Translations under genes and position numbers: made by a program
In this document: positions 24,226 to 32,609 of the stretch, piece by piece
Layout of the letters: each line of letters starts with the position of its first letter
Numbering within the stretch: position 1 is the first letter of the stretch
Notes under the pieces: model-generated
Seen by the model: only the letters and a program-made list of their open reading frames with translations
What the model was told of the DNA's origin: nothing
The model's database searches: none
Assembly: GCF_011074955.1 (NCBI RefSeq)
Contig: NZ_WUQJ01000023.1
Location: 30,953-94,952 of the forward strand
Length of the DNA stretch: 64,000 nucleotides
DNA from: Marinobacter caseinilyticus
GTDB lineage: Bacteria > Pseudomonadota > Gammaproteobacteria > Pseudomonadales > Oleiphilaceae
Reading direction: 5' to 3'

Positions 24226-27111
24226 ATGTTAAGGAAGAAAACCAACGGGGTAGCGAAAGGCTCCCGTGCTGGATCTTTACTTTCATCCCTCGCTGCAAAG
24301 ACTATGGACCGTCGTGGGTTTTTGACGGCCTCCGGTGTCGCAGTGGGTGGCATGGCGGCTTTGTCGCTGACGTCTACGCGGGTTGAAGCTTCAACCCCGT
24401 CGACTGGGGGCGGCGAGGTTGTGCGCAAAAAGTCCGTGTGTACGCATTGCTCGGTGGGCTGCACCGTCGAAGCCGAAGTACAAAACGGCGTTTGGACGGG
24501 CCAGGAACCCGGCTGGGACAGCCCCTTCAACCTGGGCGCCCACTGCGCTAAAGGGGCCGCCGTGCGTGAGCACGCTCACAATGAGCGCCGCTTGAAACAC
24601 CCGATGAAAATGGTCGGCGGTCAGTGGCAAAAGATCTCCTGGGACCAGGCGATCACCGAAATCGGCGACAAGATGCTGCAAATCCGCGAAGAGAGCGGAC
24701 CCGATTCGGTGTATTGGTTGGGCAGTGCGAAGTTCAATAACGAACAGGCGTACCTCTTCCGTAAATTTGCGGGCTACTGGGGCACCAACAACGTCGATCA
24801 CCAGGCCCGGATTTGTCACTCAACGACGGTCGCTGGCGTAGCCAACACCTGGGGCTACGGTGCGATGACCAACTCGTACAACGACATCCACAAATCCCAA
24901 GCGATCTTCCTGATCGGGGGTAACCCCGCAGAAGCGCATCCGGTGTCGCTGTTACACATTTTAAAAGCCAAGGAAGAGAACAACGCGCCGCTGATCGTTT
25001 GCGACCCGCGCTTCACTCGCACCGCGGCTCATGCGGATGAGTATGTGCGTTTCCGCCCGGGATCAGACGTTGCACTGGTCTGGGGTATTCTCTGGCACAT
25101 CTTCGAGAACGGCTGGGAAGACCAAGAGTTCATCCGCACCCGGGTGTACGGTATGAGCGAGATTCGTGAAGAGGTGAAACGCTGGAATCCGGAAGAAGTC
25201 GAGCGCGTCACCGGTGCGCCAGGCGCACAGCTTGAGCGAGTTGCTCGTACCCTGGCCAATAACCGCCCGGGTACTGTGATCTGGTGCATGGGCGGTACTC
25301 AGCACACCAACGGCAACAACAACACCCGCGCATACTGCATCCTGCAGTTGGCGCTCGGCAACATGGGCGTTGCCGGCGGCGGCACCAACATCTTCCGTGG
25401 TCACGATAACGTTCAGGGCGCCACCGACCTGGGCGTGCTGGCCGACACCCTGCCCGGCTACTATGGCCTGGCTGCCGGGTCCTGGGCTCATTGGGCTCGC
25501 GTCTGGGAGGAAGACCTGGATTGGCTGAAAGGCCGGTTTGCCGTGTGGGACAAAAATGGCAAATCCAGAGCCATGATGAACGAGAAAGGCATTCCGGTTT
25601 CCCGTTGGATCGACGGTGTCCTGGAGGCCAAGGAAAACCTTGAGCAGCCGGACAATACCCGGGCCATGGTTCTGTGGGGCCACGCGCCCAACTCCCAGAC
25701 CCGCATGCTCGAAATGAAGGAAGCCATGGAAAAGCTGGACCTGTTGGTCGTGGTGGATCCCTTCCCAACCGTTTCAGCGGTGCTGCACGATCGCAAAGAC
25801 GGCGCTTACCTGCTGCCAACAACCACCCAGTTCGAAACCTATGGTTCAGTAACCGCGTCGAACCGCTCGCTTCAGTGGCGTGAAAAGGTGGTTGAGCCAC
25901 TGTTTGACTCCAAGGTTGACCACGAGATCATCAAGCTGTTTTCGGACAAGTTCGGTTTCACCGATCGCATGTTCCGCAACATTGCGATTGAAGGCGACGA
26001 GCCGTCGATTGAAGACATCACCCGCGAGTTCAACCGTGGCATGTGGACCATCGGCTACACCGGACAATCGCCTGAGCGCATGAAAAAGCACATGGCGAAC
26101 CAGCACCACTTTGACAGAACCACCCTGCGAGCGGTGGGCGGACCCTGTGATGGTGATGTCTACGGCATGCCTTGGCCATCCTGGGGTACGCCCGAGATGA
26201 ACCATCCGGGCACGCCGAACCTGTACGATATGTCACTGCCGGTGTCCAAGGGCGGTCTCACCTTCCGAGCCCGGTTTGGTGTCGAGCGGGATGGCGTGAA
26301 CTTGCTTGCTGACGGCGTTTACTCGAAAAACTCCGAGATCAAGGACGGGTATCCAGAATTCACCATGCAAATGCTGATGGATCTGGGTTGGGATGGGGAC
26401 CTTACGGACGAAGAGCGAGCCAGCATTGCTGCGGTTGCCGGTCCCGAGACCAACTGGAAGACCGATCTGTCAGGCGGCATCCAGCGTGTTGCAATCAAGC
26501 ACGAGTGTGCGCCCTTTGGTAACGCCAAAGCCCGTGCCATTGTCTGGAACTTCCCGGACCCCGTGCCGATTCACCGCGAGCCGCTCTACACCTCGCGTCG
26601 CGACCTGGTCAAAGATTACCCGACCTACGCCGACAAGACGTTCTGGCGTGTCCCGACTTTGTACGAGTCCATTCAAAAGAACGACTTCAGCAAAGACTTC
26701 CCCATCATTCTGACCTCAGGCCGACTGGTTGAGTATGAAGGTGGTGGTGACGAGACCCGCTCAAACCCCTGGCTGGCAGAGCTGCAGCAGGACATGTTCA
26801 TTGAGGTGAATCCGCGCGATGCGAATAACCTGAACATTCGTGACGGCAATGACGTCTGGGTGTCCGGCCCCGAAGGCGGGCGCATCAAGGTGAAAGCCAT
26901 GGTGACTGAGCGTGTTGGCGCAGGCGTCGCCTTTATGCCGTTCCACTTCGGCGGGCATCTGGAGGGCAAGGACCTGAGGGACAAGTATCCCAAGGGCTCC
27001 GACCCCTACGTTCTGGGCGAATCCACCAACACAATTCAGACATACGGGTACGACTCGGTCACTCAGATGCAAGAGACCAAAGCCACCCTATGTTCGATTA
27101 TGCCGGCATAA
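24226..27111 (+). CDS. fdhA: Formate dehydrogenase catalytic subunit (Mo/W bis-MGD, TAT-exported)
   Basis: 961 residues. TAT signal MDRRGFLTASG (Arg29-Arg30) near the start, so periplasmic. The N-terminal [4Fe-4S] site is Cys72, Cys75, Cys79 and Cys107 (VCTHCSVGC and GAHCAKGA). The metal ligand is Cys197 in QARICHSTTVAG, read from a TGT codon, so it is not a selenoprotein. Following His198 is the conserved active-site His. Domains II-III follow, and the C-terminal molydop-binding domain begins around 830 (LTSGRLVEYEGGGDETRSN, quoted in part). Oxidises formate to CO2 and passes electrons to FdhB. The neighbouring tupBCA suggests that tungsten may be used. Mo cannot be excluded. Start after AGAGGT. 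Confidence 0.95.
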   Translation: MLRKKTNGVAKGSRAGSLLSSLAAKTMDRRGFLTASGVAVGGMAALSLTSTRVEASTPSTGGGEVVRKKSVCTHCSVGCTVEAEVQNGVWTGQEPGWDSPFNLGAHCAKGAAVREHAHNERRLKHPMKMVGGQWQKISWDQAITEIGDKMLQIREESGPDSVYWLGSAKFNNEQAYLFRKFAGYWGTNNVDHQARICHSTTVAGVANTWGYGAMTNSYNDIHKSQAIFLIGGNPAEAHPVSLLHILKAKEENNAPLIVCDPRFTRTAAHADEYVRFRPGSDVALVWGILWHIFENGWEDQEFIRTRVYGMSEIREEVKRWNPEEVERVTGAPGAQLERVARTLANNRPGTVIWCMGGTQHTNGNNNTRAYCILQLALGNMGVAGGGTNIFRGHDNVQGATDLGVLADTLPGYYGLAAGSWAHWARVWEEDLDWLKGRFAVWDKNGKSRAMMNEKGIPVSRWIDGVLEAKENLEQPDNTRAMVLWGHAPNSQTRMLEMKEAMEKLDLLVVVDPFPTVSAVLHDRKDGAYLLPTTTQFETYGSVTASNRSLQWREKVVEPLFDSKVDHEIIKLFSDKFGFTDRMFRNIAIEGDEPSIEDITREFNRGMWTIGYTGQSPERMKKHMANQHHFDRTTLRAVGGPCDGDVYGMPWPSWGTPEMNHPGTPNLYDMSLPVSKGGLTFRARFGVERDGVNLLADGVYSKNSEIKDGYPEFTMQMLMDLGWDGDLTDEERASIAAVAGPETNWKTDLSGGIQRVAIKHECAPFGNAKARAIVWNFPDPVPIHREPLYTSRRDLVKDYPTYADKTFWRVPTLYESIQKNDFSKDFPIILTSGRLVEYEGGGDETRSNPWLAELQQDMFIEVNPRDANNLNIRDGNDVWVSGPEGGRIKVKAMVTERVGAGVAFMPFHFGGHLEGKDLRDKYPKGSDPYVLGESTNTIQTYGYDSVTQMQETKATLCSIMPA

Positions 27112-27126
27112 TAAGAGGTGTAGACC

Positions 27127-27735
27127 ATGGCACTTGAAGGACAAGCACGCGCAAAATTCCTTTGCGATGCCGAACGCTGCATCGAATGCAATGCTTGCGT
27201 AACGGCCTGTAAGAATGAACATGAAGTCCCTTGGGGCATTAACCGTCGACGCGTGGTGACCATCGAAGATGGTAAACCTGGCGAACGCTCAATCTCGGTA
27301 GCTTGCATGCACTGTTCGGACGCGCCCTGTATGGCCGTTTGTCCGGTGGATTGCTTCTACCAGACTGAAGACGGCATAGTGCTGCACTCCAAAGACCTGT
27401 GTATCGGTTGTGGGTATTGTTTTTATGCTTGCCCATTCGGCGCGCCCCAGTTTCCCCAAGCGGGCAACTTTGGCAGCCGAGGCAAGATGGACAAGTGCAC
27501 GTTCTGTGCAGGAGGTCCTGAAGAAGACAACTCAACGGCCGAGTTCTCCAAATACGGACGCAACCGTATTGCCGAGGGCAAGTTACCGATCTGTGCAGAA
27601 ATGTGCTCCACCAAAGCCCTGTTGGCCGGTGACGGCAATGAGGTGGCCGACATCTATCGCCAGCGTGTGGTGAACCGTGGTTTCGGTTCCGGCGCCTGGG
27701 GATGGGGCACGGCTTACGAGAAGAAGGGTGCTTAA
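27127..27735 (+). CDS. fdhB: Formate dehydrogenase iron-sulfur subunit
   Basis: 202 residues. Four [4Fe-4S] clusters expected from the Cys groups: CIECNACVTACKNEHE, CMHCSDAPCMAVCPVDC, CIGCGYCFYACPFGAPQ and a last group CTFCAG with CAEMCSTKAL. DmsB/FdnH-like electron wire between FdhA and the cytochrome b. No signal peptide of its own, so it is exported together with FdhA. Shorter than the E. coli FdnH because it lacks the C-terminal membrane anchor. Ribosome site AGAGGTG, 15 bases after fdhA. A stable hairpin follows the gene. Confidence 0.94.
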   Translation: MALEGQARAKFLCDAERCIECNACVTACKNEHEVPWGINRRRVVTIEDGKPGERSISVACMHCSDAPCMAVCPVDCFYQTEDGIVLHSKDLCIGCGYCFYACPFGAPQFPQAGNFGSRGKMDKCTFCAGGPEEDNSTAEFSKYGRNRIAEGKLPICAEMCSTKALLAGDGNEVADIYRQRVVNRGFGSGAWGWGTAYEKKGA

Positions 27736-27748
27736 GTTAGCCTGAGTG

Positions 27749-27772
27749 TTCCGGGGCCTTCGGGCCCCGGAA
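27749..27772 (+). terminator. Strong hairpin between fdhB and fdhC
   Basis: TTCCGGGGCC and GGCCCCGGAA form a perfect 10-bp stem closed by a TTCG tetraloop. The sequence after it (TTCATTG) has no T-run, so it is more likely an mRNA-stabilising or partial attenuating hairpin than a full terminator. Confidence 0.7.
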
Positions 27773-27820
27773 TTCATTGAGGCGACGAACTCTTCTTGTT
27801 GATTCCATTGGAGTGCTCTC

Positions 27821-28993
27821 ATGAACTTTAAATTTTTAGGTGCCGCCGCCTTTGTACTGGCGACACTGGCCCTCAACCCTGTCTGGGCGGAAACAGCTCC
27901 CGAGGTTGATCGGACAGCGACCGGGGGCGCTCAGACCCTGGAAGATATCATGGCTCGTCAGGCGCAGATGAACGTTGACGAGTCCTTTCGTTCTGAAAAC
28001 GTCGGTGACACAGCTAACGCTGCGCCGAGTAATGCTCAATTGGGTACGAACGGTGGACGTTCTGATTCTGAAGTCTATCGTGCCATTCGCTATAACGAGA
28101 TTGATCCCAGCACCCAGGTCCGCAACCCAGCCGCGGATGTCCTGATCCAGGACGGGGGCATGCCCTGGTACAAACTACGTGAAGGGCCGATCATCACCTA
28201 CGGTGGTAGTGCAATCCTGGGCATCATCGCCCTGCTCGCCGTGTTCTACTTTGTGCGCGGCAGAATCAAAATCGACGGCGGCCCGGCGGGCACCACAATC
28301 GAACGATTCAAAATCATCGAACGATTTGGTCACTGGTTGTTGGCAGGCTCGTTCATCGCCTTAGGGTTAACCGGCCTGATCACCTTGATGGGACGCAGCT
28401 TCCTGATCCCCGTTTTGGGGCCCGACGCCTTTGCAACTCTGGCTGCTGGCTCCAAGTGGATTCACAACAACGTTGCGTGGGCCTTTATGCTGGGTCTGGT
28501 GATGACCTTCTGTATGTGGGTGGCGCACAATATCCCCAACAAGCTGGACTGGCAGTGGCTCAAGGTCGGCGGCGGTATCTTTACCAAGGCTCATCCTCCC
28601 GCGAAGAAGTTCAACGCCGGTCAGAAAATTATTTTCTGGACCGTAATGGTGTTGGGCTTTTCGGTCTCCTTGTCGGGCCTGTCGTTGTTGTTCCCGTTTG
28701 AAATGCCAATGTTTGCCAAGACCTTTGGCCTCGTGAACGGTATTTTGGGAACGGATTTGCCGACAATTCTGGCACCGCACGAAGAGATGCAGTACTCCAA
28801 CATCTGGCACTCGATTGTGGCGTTCGTGATGATGGTGGCCATCATCGCACACATTTATATCGGCTCAGTTGGTATGGAAGGTGCGTTCGACGCTATGGGC
28901 AATGGCCAGGTTGACCTGGAGTGGGCGCGCCAACACCACGATCTCTGGGTGGCCGAAGTCGAAGCCAAACAAGGCAAAGGAGAATCACCGTGA
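27821..28993 (+). CDS. fdhC: Formate dehydrogenase cytochrome b556 subunit
   Basis: 390 residues. An N-terminal signal-like segment (LGAAAFVLATLALNPVWA) is followed by a ~90-residue hydrophilic domain with no motif, then a membrane helix near 130-150 and the Ni-hydrogenase/FDH-type cytochrome b domain (about 165-375). Heme and quinone-site His candidates are in RFGHWLLAGSF, WIHNNVAW, VAHNIPNK and IWHSIVAFV with AHIYIGS. It takes electrons from FdhB to membrane quinone. Much longer at the N-terminus than E. coli FdnI (217 residues), but long forms are common in related islands. The stop overlaps the start of the 41-residue peptide gene (GTGA). Confidence 0.92.
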   Translation: MNFKFLGAAAFVLATLALNPVWAETAPEVDRTATGGAQTLEDIMARQAQMNVDESFRSENVGDTANAAPSNAQLGTNGGRSDSEVYRAIRYNEIDPSTQVRNPAADVLIQDGGMPWYKLREGPIITYGGSAILGIIALLAVFYFVRGRIKIDGGPAGTTIERFKIIERFGHWLLAGSFIALGLTGLITLMGRSFLIPVLGPDAFATLAAGSKWIHNNVAWAFMLGLVMTFCMWVAHNIPNKLDWQWLKVGGGIFTKAHPPAKKFNAGQKIIFWTVMVLGFSVSLSGLSLLFPFEMPMFAKTFGLVNGILGTDLPTILAPHEEMQYSNIWHSIVAFVMMVAIIAHIYIGSVGMEGAFDAMGNGQVDLEWARQHHDLWVAEVEAKQGKGESP

Positions 28994-29115
28994 AGGTTAT
29001 GCTTTTCGCATTTGCAGCTGCATTGGTAATTGCCTTTATCGCCCCGCTTGCTCTGGACCAGTTCGGTTGGTCCTCAGCCGAGCAAACCAGCAGTACGAGC
29101 GTACGTCTTGACTGA
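28990..29115 (+). CDS. Small single-pass membrane peptide (41 residues)
   Basis: Starts with GTG, overlapping the fdhC stop by four bases. The peptide MKVMLFAFAAALVIAFIAPL is one hydrophobic helix, followed by a short polar tail (WSSAEQTSSTSVRLD). The AAAGGAGA before it is a good ribosome binding site. The end overlaps the likely TTG start of the TusA-like gene by eight bases. Overlaps on both sides argue that it is translated. Its role is unknown. A small subunit of the membrane FdhC complex is plausible. Confidence 0.65.
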   Translation: MKVMLFAFAAALVIAFIAPLALDQFGWSSAEQTSSTSVRLD

Positions 29116-29347
29116 TCAATCTGGGGTACATCAAATCGATGCCATCGGTTTGGTGTGCCCTCTCCCCATTTTGCGTTTTAAAAAACGTACCCAAGATTTG
29201 CCTAGCGGCACGCAGGTCGAGTTTCTGGCCGACGACCCCAGCGGTCGTCGGGATTTACAGTCGCTGTGTGAGCTGACCGGTCACAGAATTGAATGGATCC
29301 GCGAAGAGGATGCCAGTGTCCTCCGTTATCGTATCCGTTTGGCATAG
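29108..29347 (+). CDS. TusA/SirA-family sulfur carrier
   Basis: 79 residues from TTG at 29108, which overlaps the preceding stop. An in-frame TTG at 29030 would add 26 residues that overlap the small membrane peptide and do not resemble the family. The motif is CPLPILRFKK, with the sulfur-carrying Cys, then DDPSGRRDLQSLCELTGHR. TusA-type proteins accept persulfide sulfur from a desulfurase and pass it on. Placed at the end of the formate dehydrogenase operon, this one may supply sulfur for the FdhD step, which is inference. Confidence 0.82.
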   Translation: MTDQSGVHQIDAIGLVCPLPILRFKKRTQDLPSGTQVEFLADDPSGRRDLQSLCELTGHRIEWIREEDASVLRYRIRLA

Positions 29348-30124
29348 TTCCCCGTTCTGAAACGCTATGGCAAGCCCCCTACTGCACGTATCGGCCGGTT
29401 TCATCCCTGAAATCCAATGGTTAAGGTAGCATCAGCGTTGACTGCTCACGCACCCCCCTATGCCCCAATCAACAACTCCTGCGCTGTGCCCGCATCCCGA
29501 TAAAGCGCCCCTAAGGCGTGCGCCAGGATCGTTGGCGTTGTGGGCGCATCACTTGGTTTGCCTGCCAGTCCGCAACACATTTGGGCGGCACGAACAGACC
29601 GCAACCGACGTCTCTTGGGTTGGAGAGCCGCGCTGGCATCCCTGCCTTCTACAGCGCTTCATGGATCGACCGTGCCAGCGCAGGTTCGCTTTTCCCAACC
29701 CGACTTGGCGTCCTCCGGCACAGGCAGTGCATGCACTACGATGGAAGCAGCCCTTGTGATGCCCTAAAACGGTTCGCAATGCGCAACAATCTGGCTCTTA
29801 TGTCTGCTGAGCAATGGCGGAATGCGGACAGCCTCAGGGTTAGTGAGCCGACCTGGCCGCATCCGCCCATTCTCCCAAAGCCTGGACTGACAACCTGCTG
29901 CCTGGCCATGCAGAGGGAAAAACGAGCGTTTTCAACGATCCCAAGAGGATGCCGTCGGCTGAGGCGACAACATTGTGAACCTCACCACACGGCCGACCAT
30001 CCCACGTAGGTGTACAGCAGGTGACAATTTGTACACTTTTGCCGGTTGCTCAATTACTGGCCAACTTCCTGCATAGTCCGAGTTGTCTGATTAATTACAC
30101 TAAGGTCCATTTGGAGGAACCACA
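29348..30124. other. Gene-poor stretch with a dioxygenase pseudogene
   Basis: 777 bases after the TusA-like gene. The part around 29490-29720 is a deleted copy of the LigB-type dioxygenase gene (see that entry). From about 29730 to 30110 no homology or clear motif is recognised. A GGAGGAA ribosome site at the right end belongs to the next gene. Confidence 0.6.
29490..29720 (-). pseudogene. Internally deleted copy of the LigB-type dioxygenase gene
   Basis: On the plus strand, segments CACTTGGTTTGCCTGCC and GGCGGCACGAACAGACCG, then TACAGCGCTTCATGGATC, correspond closely to parts of the intact gene at 31054-31869 (for example CGCTTGGTTTGGCTGCC and GAGCGGCACGAACAGACCG). The block matching 31100-31160 is joined directly to the block matching about 31505-31625. 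Some 340 bases are therefore missing. Several substitutions have accumulated, so it is an older duplicate. Confidence 0.7.
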
Positions 30125-30466
30125 ATGACGGACTCTCGATTGTGGAGCTGGGCATTTGGCAACACGCGACGATATACCCACTTCTCGCAACTCACCGGTG
30201 AAGCACAAGCCAGCGCCGCATCAATCGGCGCTTTTGGGGAAGTGGTGGTTTATGAGGGCGACCTGGTGATCGGCAAGAAGCCGGGCAAGGAACTCTACTT
30301 TATCGCGGTCAATGGTGTCGAACGTGTCTCCGATTTGCGGACCTGCGAATCGGAGCTCTTTGGCCAAGCGGAAGCCCTCGGAACCCTGCCGGAGAACCAT
30401 GCACCCCGTGTAGTCCAGCGGCTGACGGCACGCTTCTCCGAGCGAACAACCGGCAATGACGCCTAA
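30125..30466 (+). CDS. Hypothetical protein (113 residues)
   Basis: Soluble, mixed alpha/beta character by composition, no signal peptide or Cys. Starts MTDSRLWSWAFGN and contains GEVVVYEGDLVIGKKPGKELYF followed by IAVNGVERVSDLR. No family recognised. It is supported by the good ribosome site GGAGGAA six bases before ATG and by codon choice like its neighbours. It stands alone between the pseudogene region and a small Cys-rich frame. Confidence 0.6.
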   Translation: MTDSRLWSWAFGNTRRYTHFSQLTGEAQASAASIGAFGEVVVYEGDLVIGKKPGKELYFIAVNGVERVSDLRTCESELFGQAEALGTLPENHAPRVVQRLTARFSERTTGNDA

Positions 30467-31053
30467 ATATTCCTAGACCCTTACCCTGACGCCGGGGTGC
30501 CATTCACTGCCGGGTTGCCGGTCACGGTTGAACCCGCGAACGTGGTTCGTCGAGCACCCGAGCGCTGGTAAAGACGGAGCGGACATCCGATCGCCCCTCG
30601 CGACCGTAACATCCTTCTGTTGACCCAAATCAGAAGGCATTCCATGTTAAAGCAACCGTCCGCCAACGCCCCAGACACACCACATCGCCTGCCTTGCCGG
30701 GGCTGCCTGCCCAACTGCCCCACCTATGCGAGCTGCGAAGGCACACCTTGGCGTGCAGATAAAGCGACGGATGCCAAGGTCAAGCCATCATCATAGAGCG
30801 CGCGATCGGAGACCGGCTGGTGGGTGCCTGGAAGCCCAGCCCGGGCAAGTGCCTGCAGACCGGTCACACCCCAAGCGTGGCCTACCCTCGCATCGGTTGC
30901 ACTTCGCCGACGGTACAAAGGCTTGGCAATAATAACCGCCTGTTTGACGACCGCTAGCAACGCATGAATGCGCTCAAGGGTGTCGCGTTTGAGTGCGAAG
31001 CGGTCTGTCTGTGTTTGTGGATAAACACTCGGGTGGCGGCTCGCTTCAATCGG
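30467..31053. other. Gap with a small Cys-rich frame
   Basis: 587 bases to the dioxygenase gene. The only frame that looks real is the 50-codon one at 30644-30796. The part after 30797 has longer minus- and plus-strand frames without motifs. No terminator or repeat was seen. Confidence 0.5.
30644..30796 (+). CDS. Small Cys-rich peptide (50 residues), possible
   Basis: Reads HRLPCRGCLPNCPTYASCEG with four Cys in the pattern C-x2-C-x3-C-x5-C, then TPWRADK, and TAG. This compact spacing could bind a metal such as Zn or form a small Fe-S site. AGAAGG lies seven bases before ATG. No partner gene is near. Short enough that chance cannot be excluded, but the Cys pattern, start site and defined ends are suggestive. 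Confidence 0.4.
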   Translation: MLKQPSANAPDTPHRLPCRGCLPNCPTYASCEGTPWRADKATDAKVKPSS

Positions 31054-31869
31054 TCATCCCGACAGTCCCGTGCCCCAATAAAACATCCCCGATGCCTTCC
31101 CCAGGATCGTTGCCGTTATGTGCGCACCGCTTGGTTTGGCTGCCAATCCGTAACACACGTGCAGCGGCAACAGGTGTTCCTCCCGGGGATGACAGAACCG
31201 GGCGTGGGGCGCGCTATCCCAGTGCAACAATCGCTCGGTGCGCTCAGCCTCGGCCATGCTGGCATCGCAACAGGTCTTCGCCAGCCAGTCCTCAAAGGCC
31301 TGGTTGCGGGCTGCGATCTCCGGCGTATTCGGCGAGTAGAACGCACGCATGTTATGAAACGAGAAACCGGACCCGATCACCAGCAGGTTGTCGTAGTCCA
31401 ACCCCTGCAGCGCCTGGCCAAGGGCAAGGTGCGTGCGGGCATCCAGGCTGTTCACCAGTGAAAGCTGGACGCACGGAATATCCGCCTGCGGGTACATCAG
31501 CTTGAGCGGCACGAACAGACCGTGATCAAAGCCCCTGTGGTCATCGAGCCGCGCAGGCATCCCGGCCTTCTCCAGCGCTTCGTGGATCTGCCGGGCCAGC
31601 GCAGGCTCACCGGGGCATGGGTACTTGATTGCATAGGACTCCGGCGGAAAGCCGGAGTAATCGTAGATCAGCGACGGGGTAGCACCCGAGGTGATCGTCG
31701 GTACCGATTCTTCCCAGTGTGCGCTGATGACCAGAATGGCCGAGGGCTTACGCAGCTTGCCGGCAATGTCAGTGAGCCGATCCACCAGCTCACGGTGACC
31801 CGGATCACCCAGCAACGGCATTGGCCCGCCACCGTGGGAAATAAACAGAACATCGGATTGAGCGCTCAT
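31054..31869 (-). CDS. LigB-type extradiol dioxygenase family protein (4,5-DOPA dioxygenase type)
   Basis: 271 residues. The class III extradiol ring-cleavage dioxygenase family, including YgiD of E. coli (4,5-DOPA dioxygenase). Metal-site His are seen in ISHGGGPMPLLG and SAHWEES. Active-site residues lie in RLDDHRGFDHGLFVPLKLMYP (in part: DHRGFDHGLFVPLKLM) and the conserved GSGFSFHNMRAF. Normal family length is about 260. It lies downstream of doxX on the same strand with a 100-base gap, both under the divergent LysR regulator. Function in vivo is uncertain: many members act on unknown catechols. A damaged duplicate lies 1.6 kb to the left. Confidence 0.85.
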   Translation of the reverse strand: MSAQSDVLFISHGGGPMPLLGDPGHRELVDRLTDIAGKLRKPSAILVISAHWEESVPTITSGATPSLIYDYSGFPPESYAIKYPCPGEPALARQIHEALEKAGMPARLDDHRGFDHGLFVPLKLMYPQADIPCVQLSLVNSLDARTHLALGQALQGLDYDNLLVIGSGFSFHNMRAFYSPNTPEIAARNQAFEDWLAKTCCDASMAEAERTERLLHWDSAPHARFCHPREEHLLPLHVCYGLAAKPSGAHITATILGKASGMFYWGTGLSG

Positions 31870-31969
31870 GGCAATTGCTCCCCTCAGTGATGGTGAAAAA
31901 TGCGCTCATCATTACCGTAAGAGCGCCAGTCCAGTTTGTATTACTGTGTTGTGATCATGCCACCGATGG

Positions 31970-32446
31970 TCACTCAACCACCCGCTGTCGCAGCTCACCA
32001 CCACCCAACCGTGCCAGCAGCCTGTTGTCCAGCGCAAACCGGCCACCGCCCTGAATCGCGAGCGCCAGAGTAACGACGGACAGGGTCAAGGCGTACTCGT
32101 AGCCATTGTTGGCCATGAACAAGCCATTACCGATGTGCACGGCAAACATGGCGACCAGCATGGTAAAGGCCAACACCAGCGCCGCCGGACGGGTCAGCAG
32201 ACCCAGTACCAGCGCCAGTCCGCCAAAAAACTCGGCACCGCCGGCCAGCAGGGCCATTAAGTAACCGGGCGCCAGACCGATGCTCGCCAACCACTGCCCG
32301 GTGCCCTCCAGACCATAGCCGCCGAACCAGCCAAACAGTTTCTGAGCGCCGTGGGCAGCCAGGATTAGACCGACGGGCACCCGCAGAATCAATGCGGCAT
32401 AGCCGCCAGTGGATCTGAACAATGCCTGAGTGAATGTGGAGTTCAT
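31970..32446 (-). CDS. DoxX-family membrane protein
   Basis: 158 residues, four membrane helices. DoxX family features: ALILRVPVGLILAAHGAQKLFGWFGG (partly quoted: LRVPVGLILAAHGAQKLFGW), GGAEFFGGLALVLGLLTRPAAL and GNGLFMANNGYEYAL. The Met of MNSTFTQAL was chosen because GAGGTGA precedes it by five bases. A GTG nine bases upstream lies inside that site. DoxX-type proteins in proteobacteria are stress- or redox-related membrane proteins without a settled activity. It is divergent from lysR across a clear LysR-type palindrome, and probably co-transcribed with the dioxygenase gene. Confidence 0.85.
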   Translation of the reverse strand: MNSTFTQALFRSTGGYAALILRVPVGLILAAHGAQKLFGWFGGYGLEGTGQWLASIGLAPGYLMALLAGGAEFFGGLALVLGLLTRPAALVLAFTMLVAMFAVHIGNGLFMANNGYEYALTLSVVTLALAIQGGGRFALDNRLLARLGGGELRQRVVE

Positions 32447-32556
32447 GATAGTCACCTCGAATCTTTCGCTGTTGATGTGTCCTGAAGCCGCGCCTCAGGT
32501 AATGACGCCACTTTACTATCGCCAAATCAAAAGACTAAGCCCGACAATGTTGTTTT

Positions 32557-32579
32557 ATTATCAACTATTCATTGATAAT
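32557..32579. promoter_or_regulatory. LysR-type operator palindrome
   Basis: ATTATCAA-N7-TTGATAAT, a perfect 8-bp inverted repeat with a 7-base spacer, in the divergent region between doxX and lysR. It fits the interrupted dyad (T-N11-A core) bound by LysR-type regulators, 31 bases before the lysR start and 111 before the doxX start. Confidence 0.8.
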
Positions 32580-32609
32580 CTGAATGCATCACCGGATCAG
32601 GACACACTG

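Noticed and set aside
24811..24819. Selenocysteine in formate dehydrogenase
   Set aside because: The metal-ligand codon is TGT (Cys), not TGA, and no frame break occurs there.
25063..25900. Minus-strand frames of 200-230 codons opposite fdhA
   Set aside because: They are shadows of the conserved formate dehydrogenase coding sequence, low in motifs and rich in Arg/Pro.
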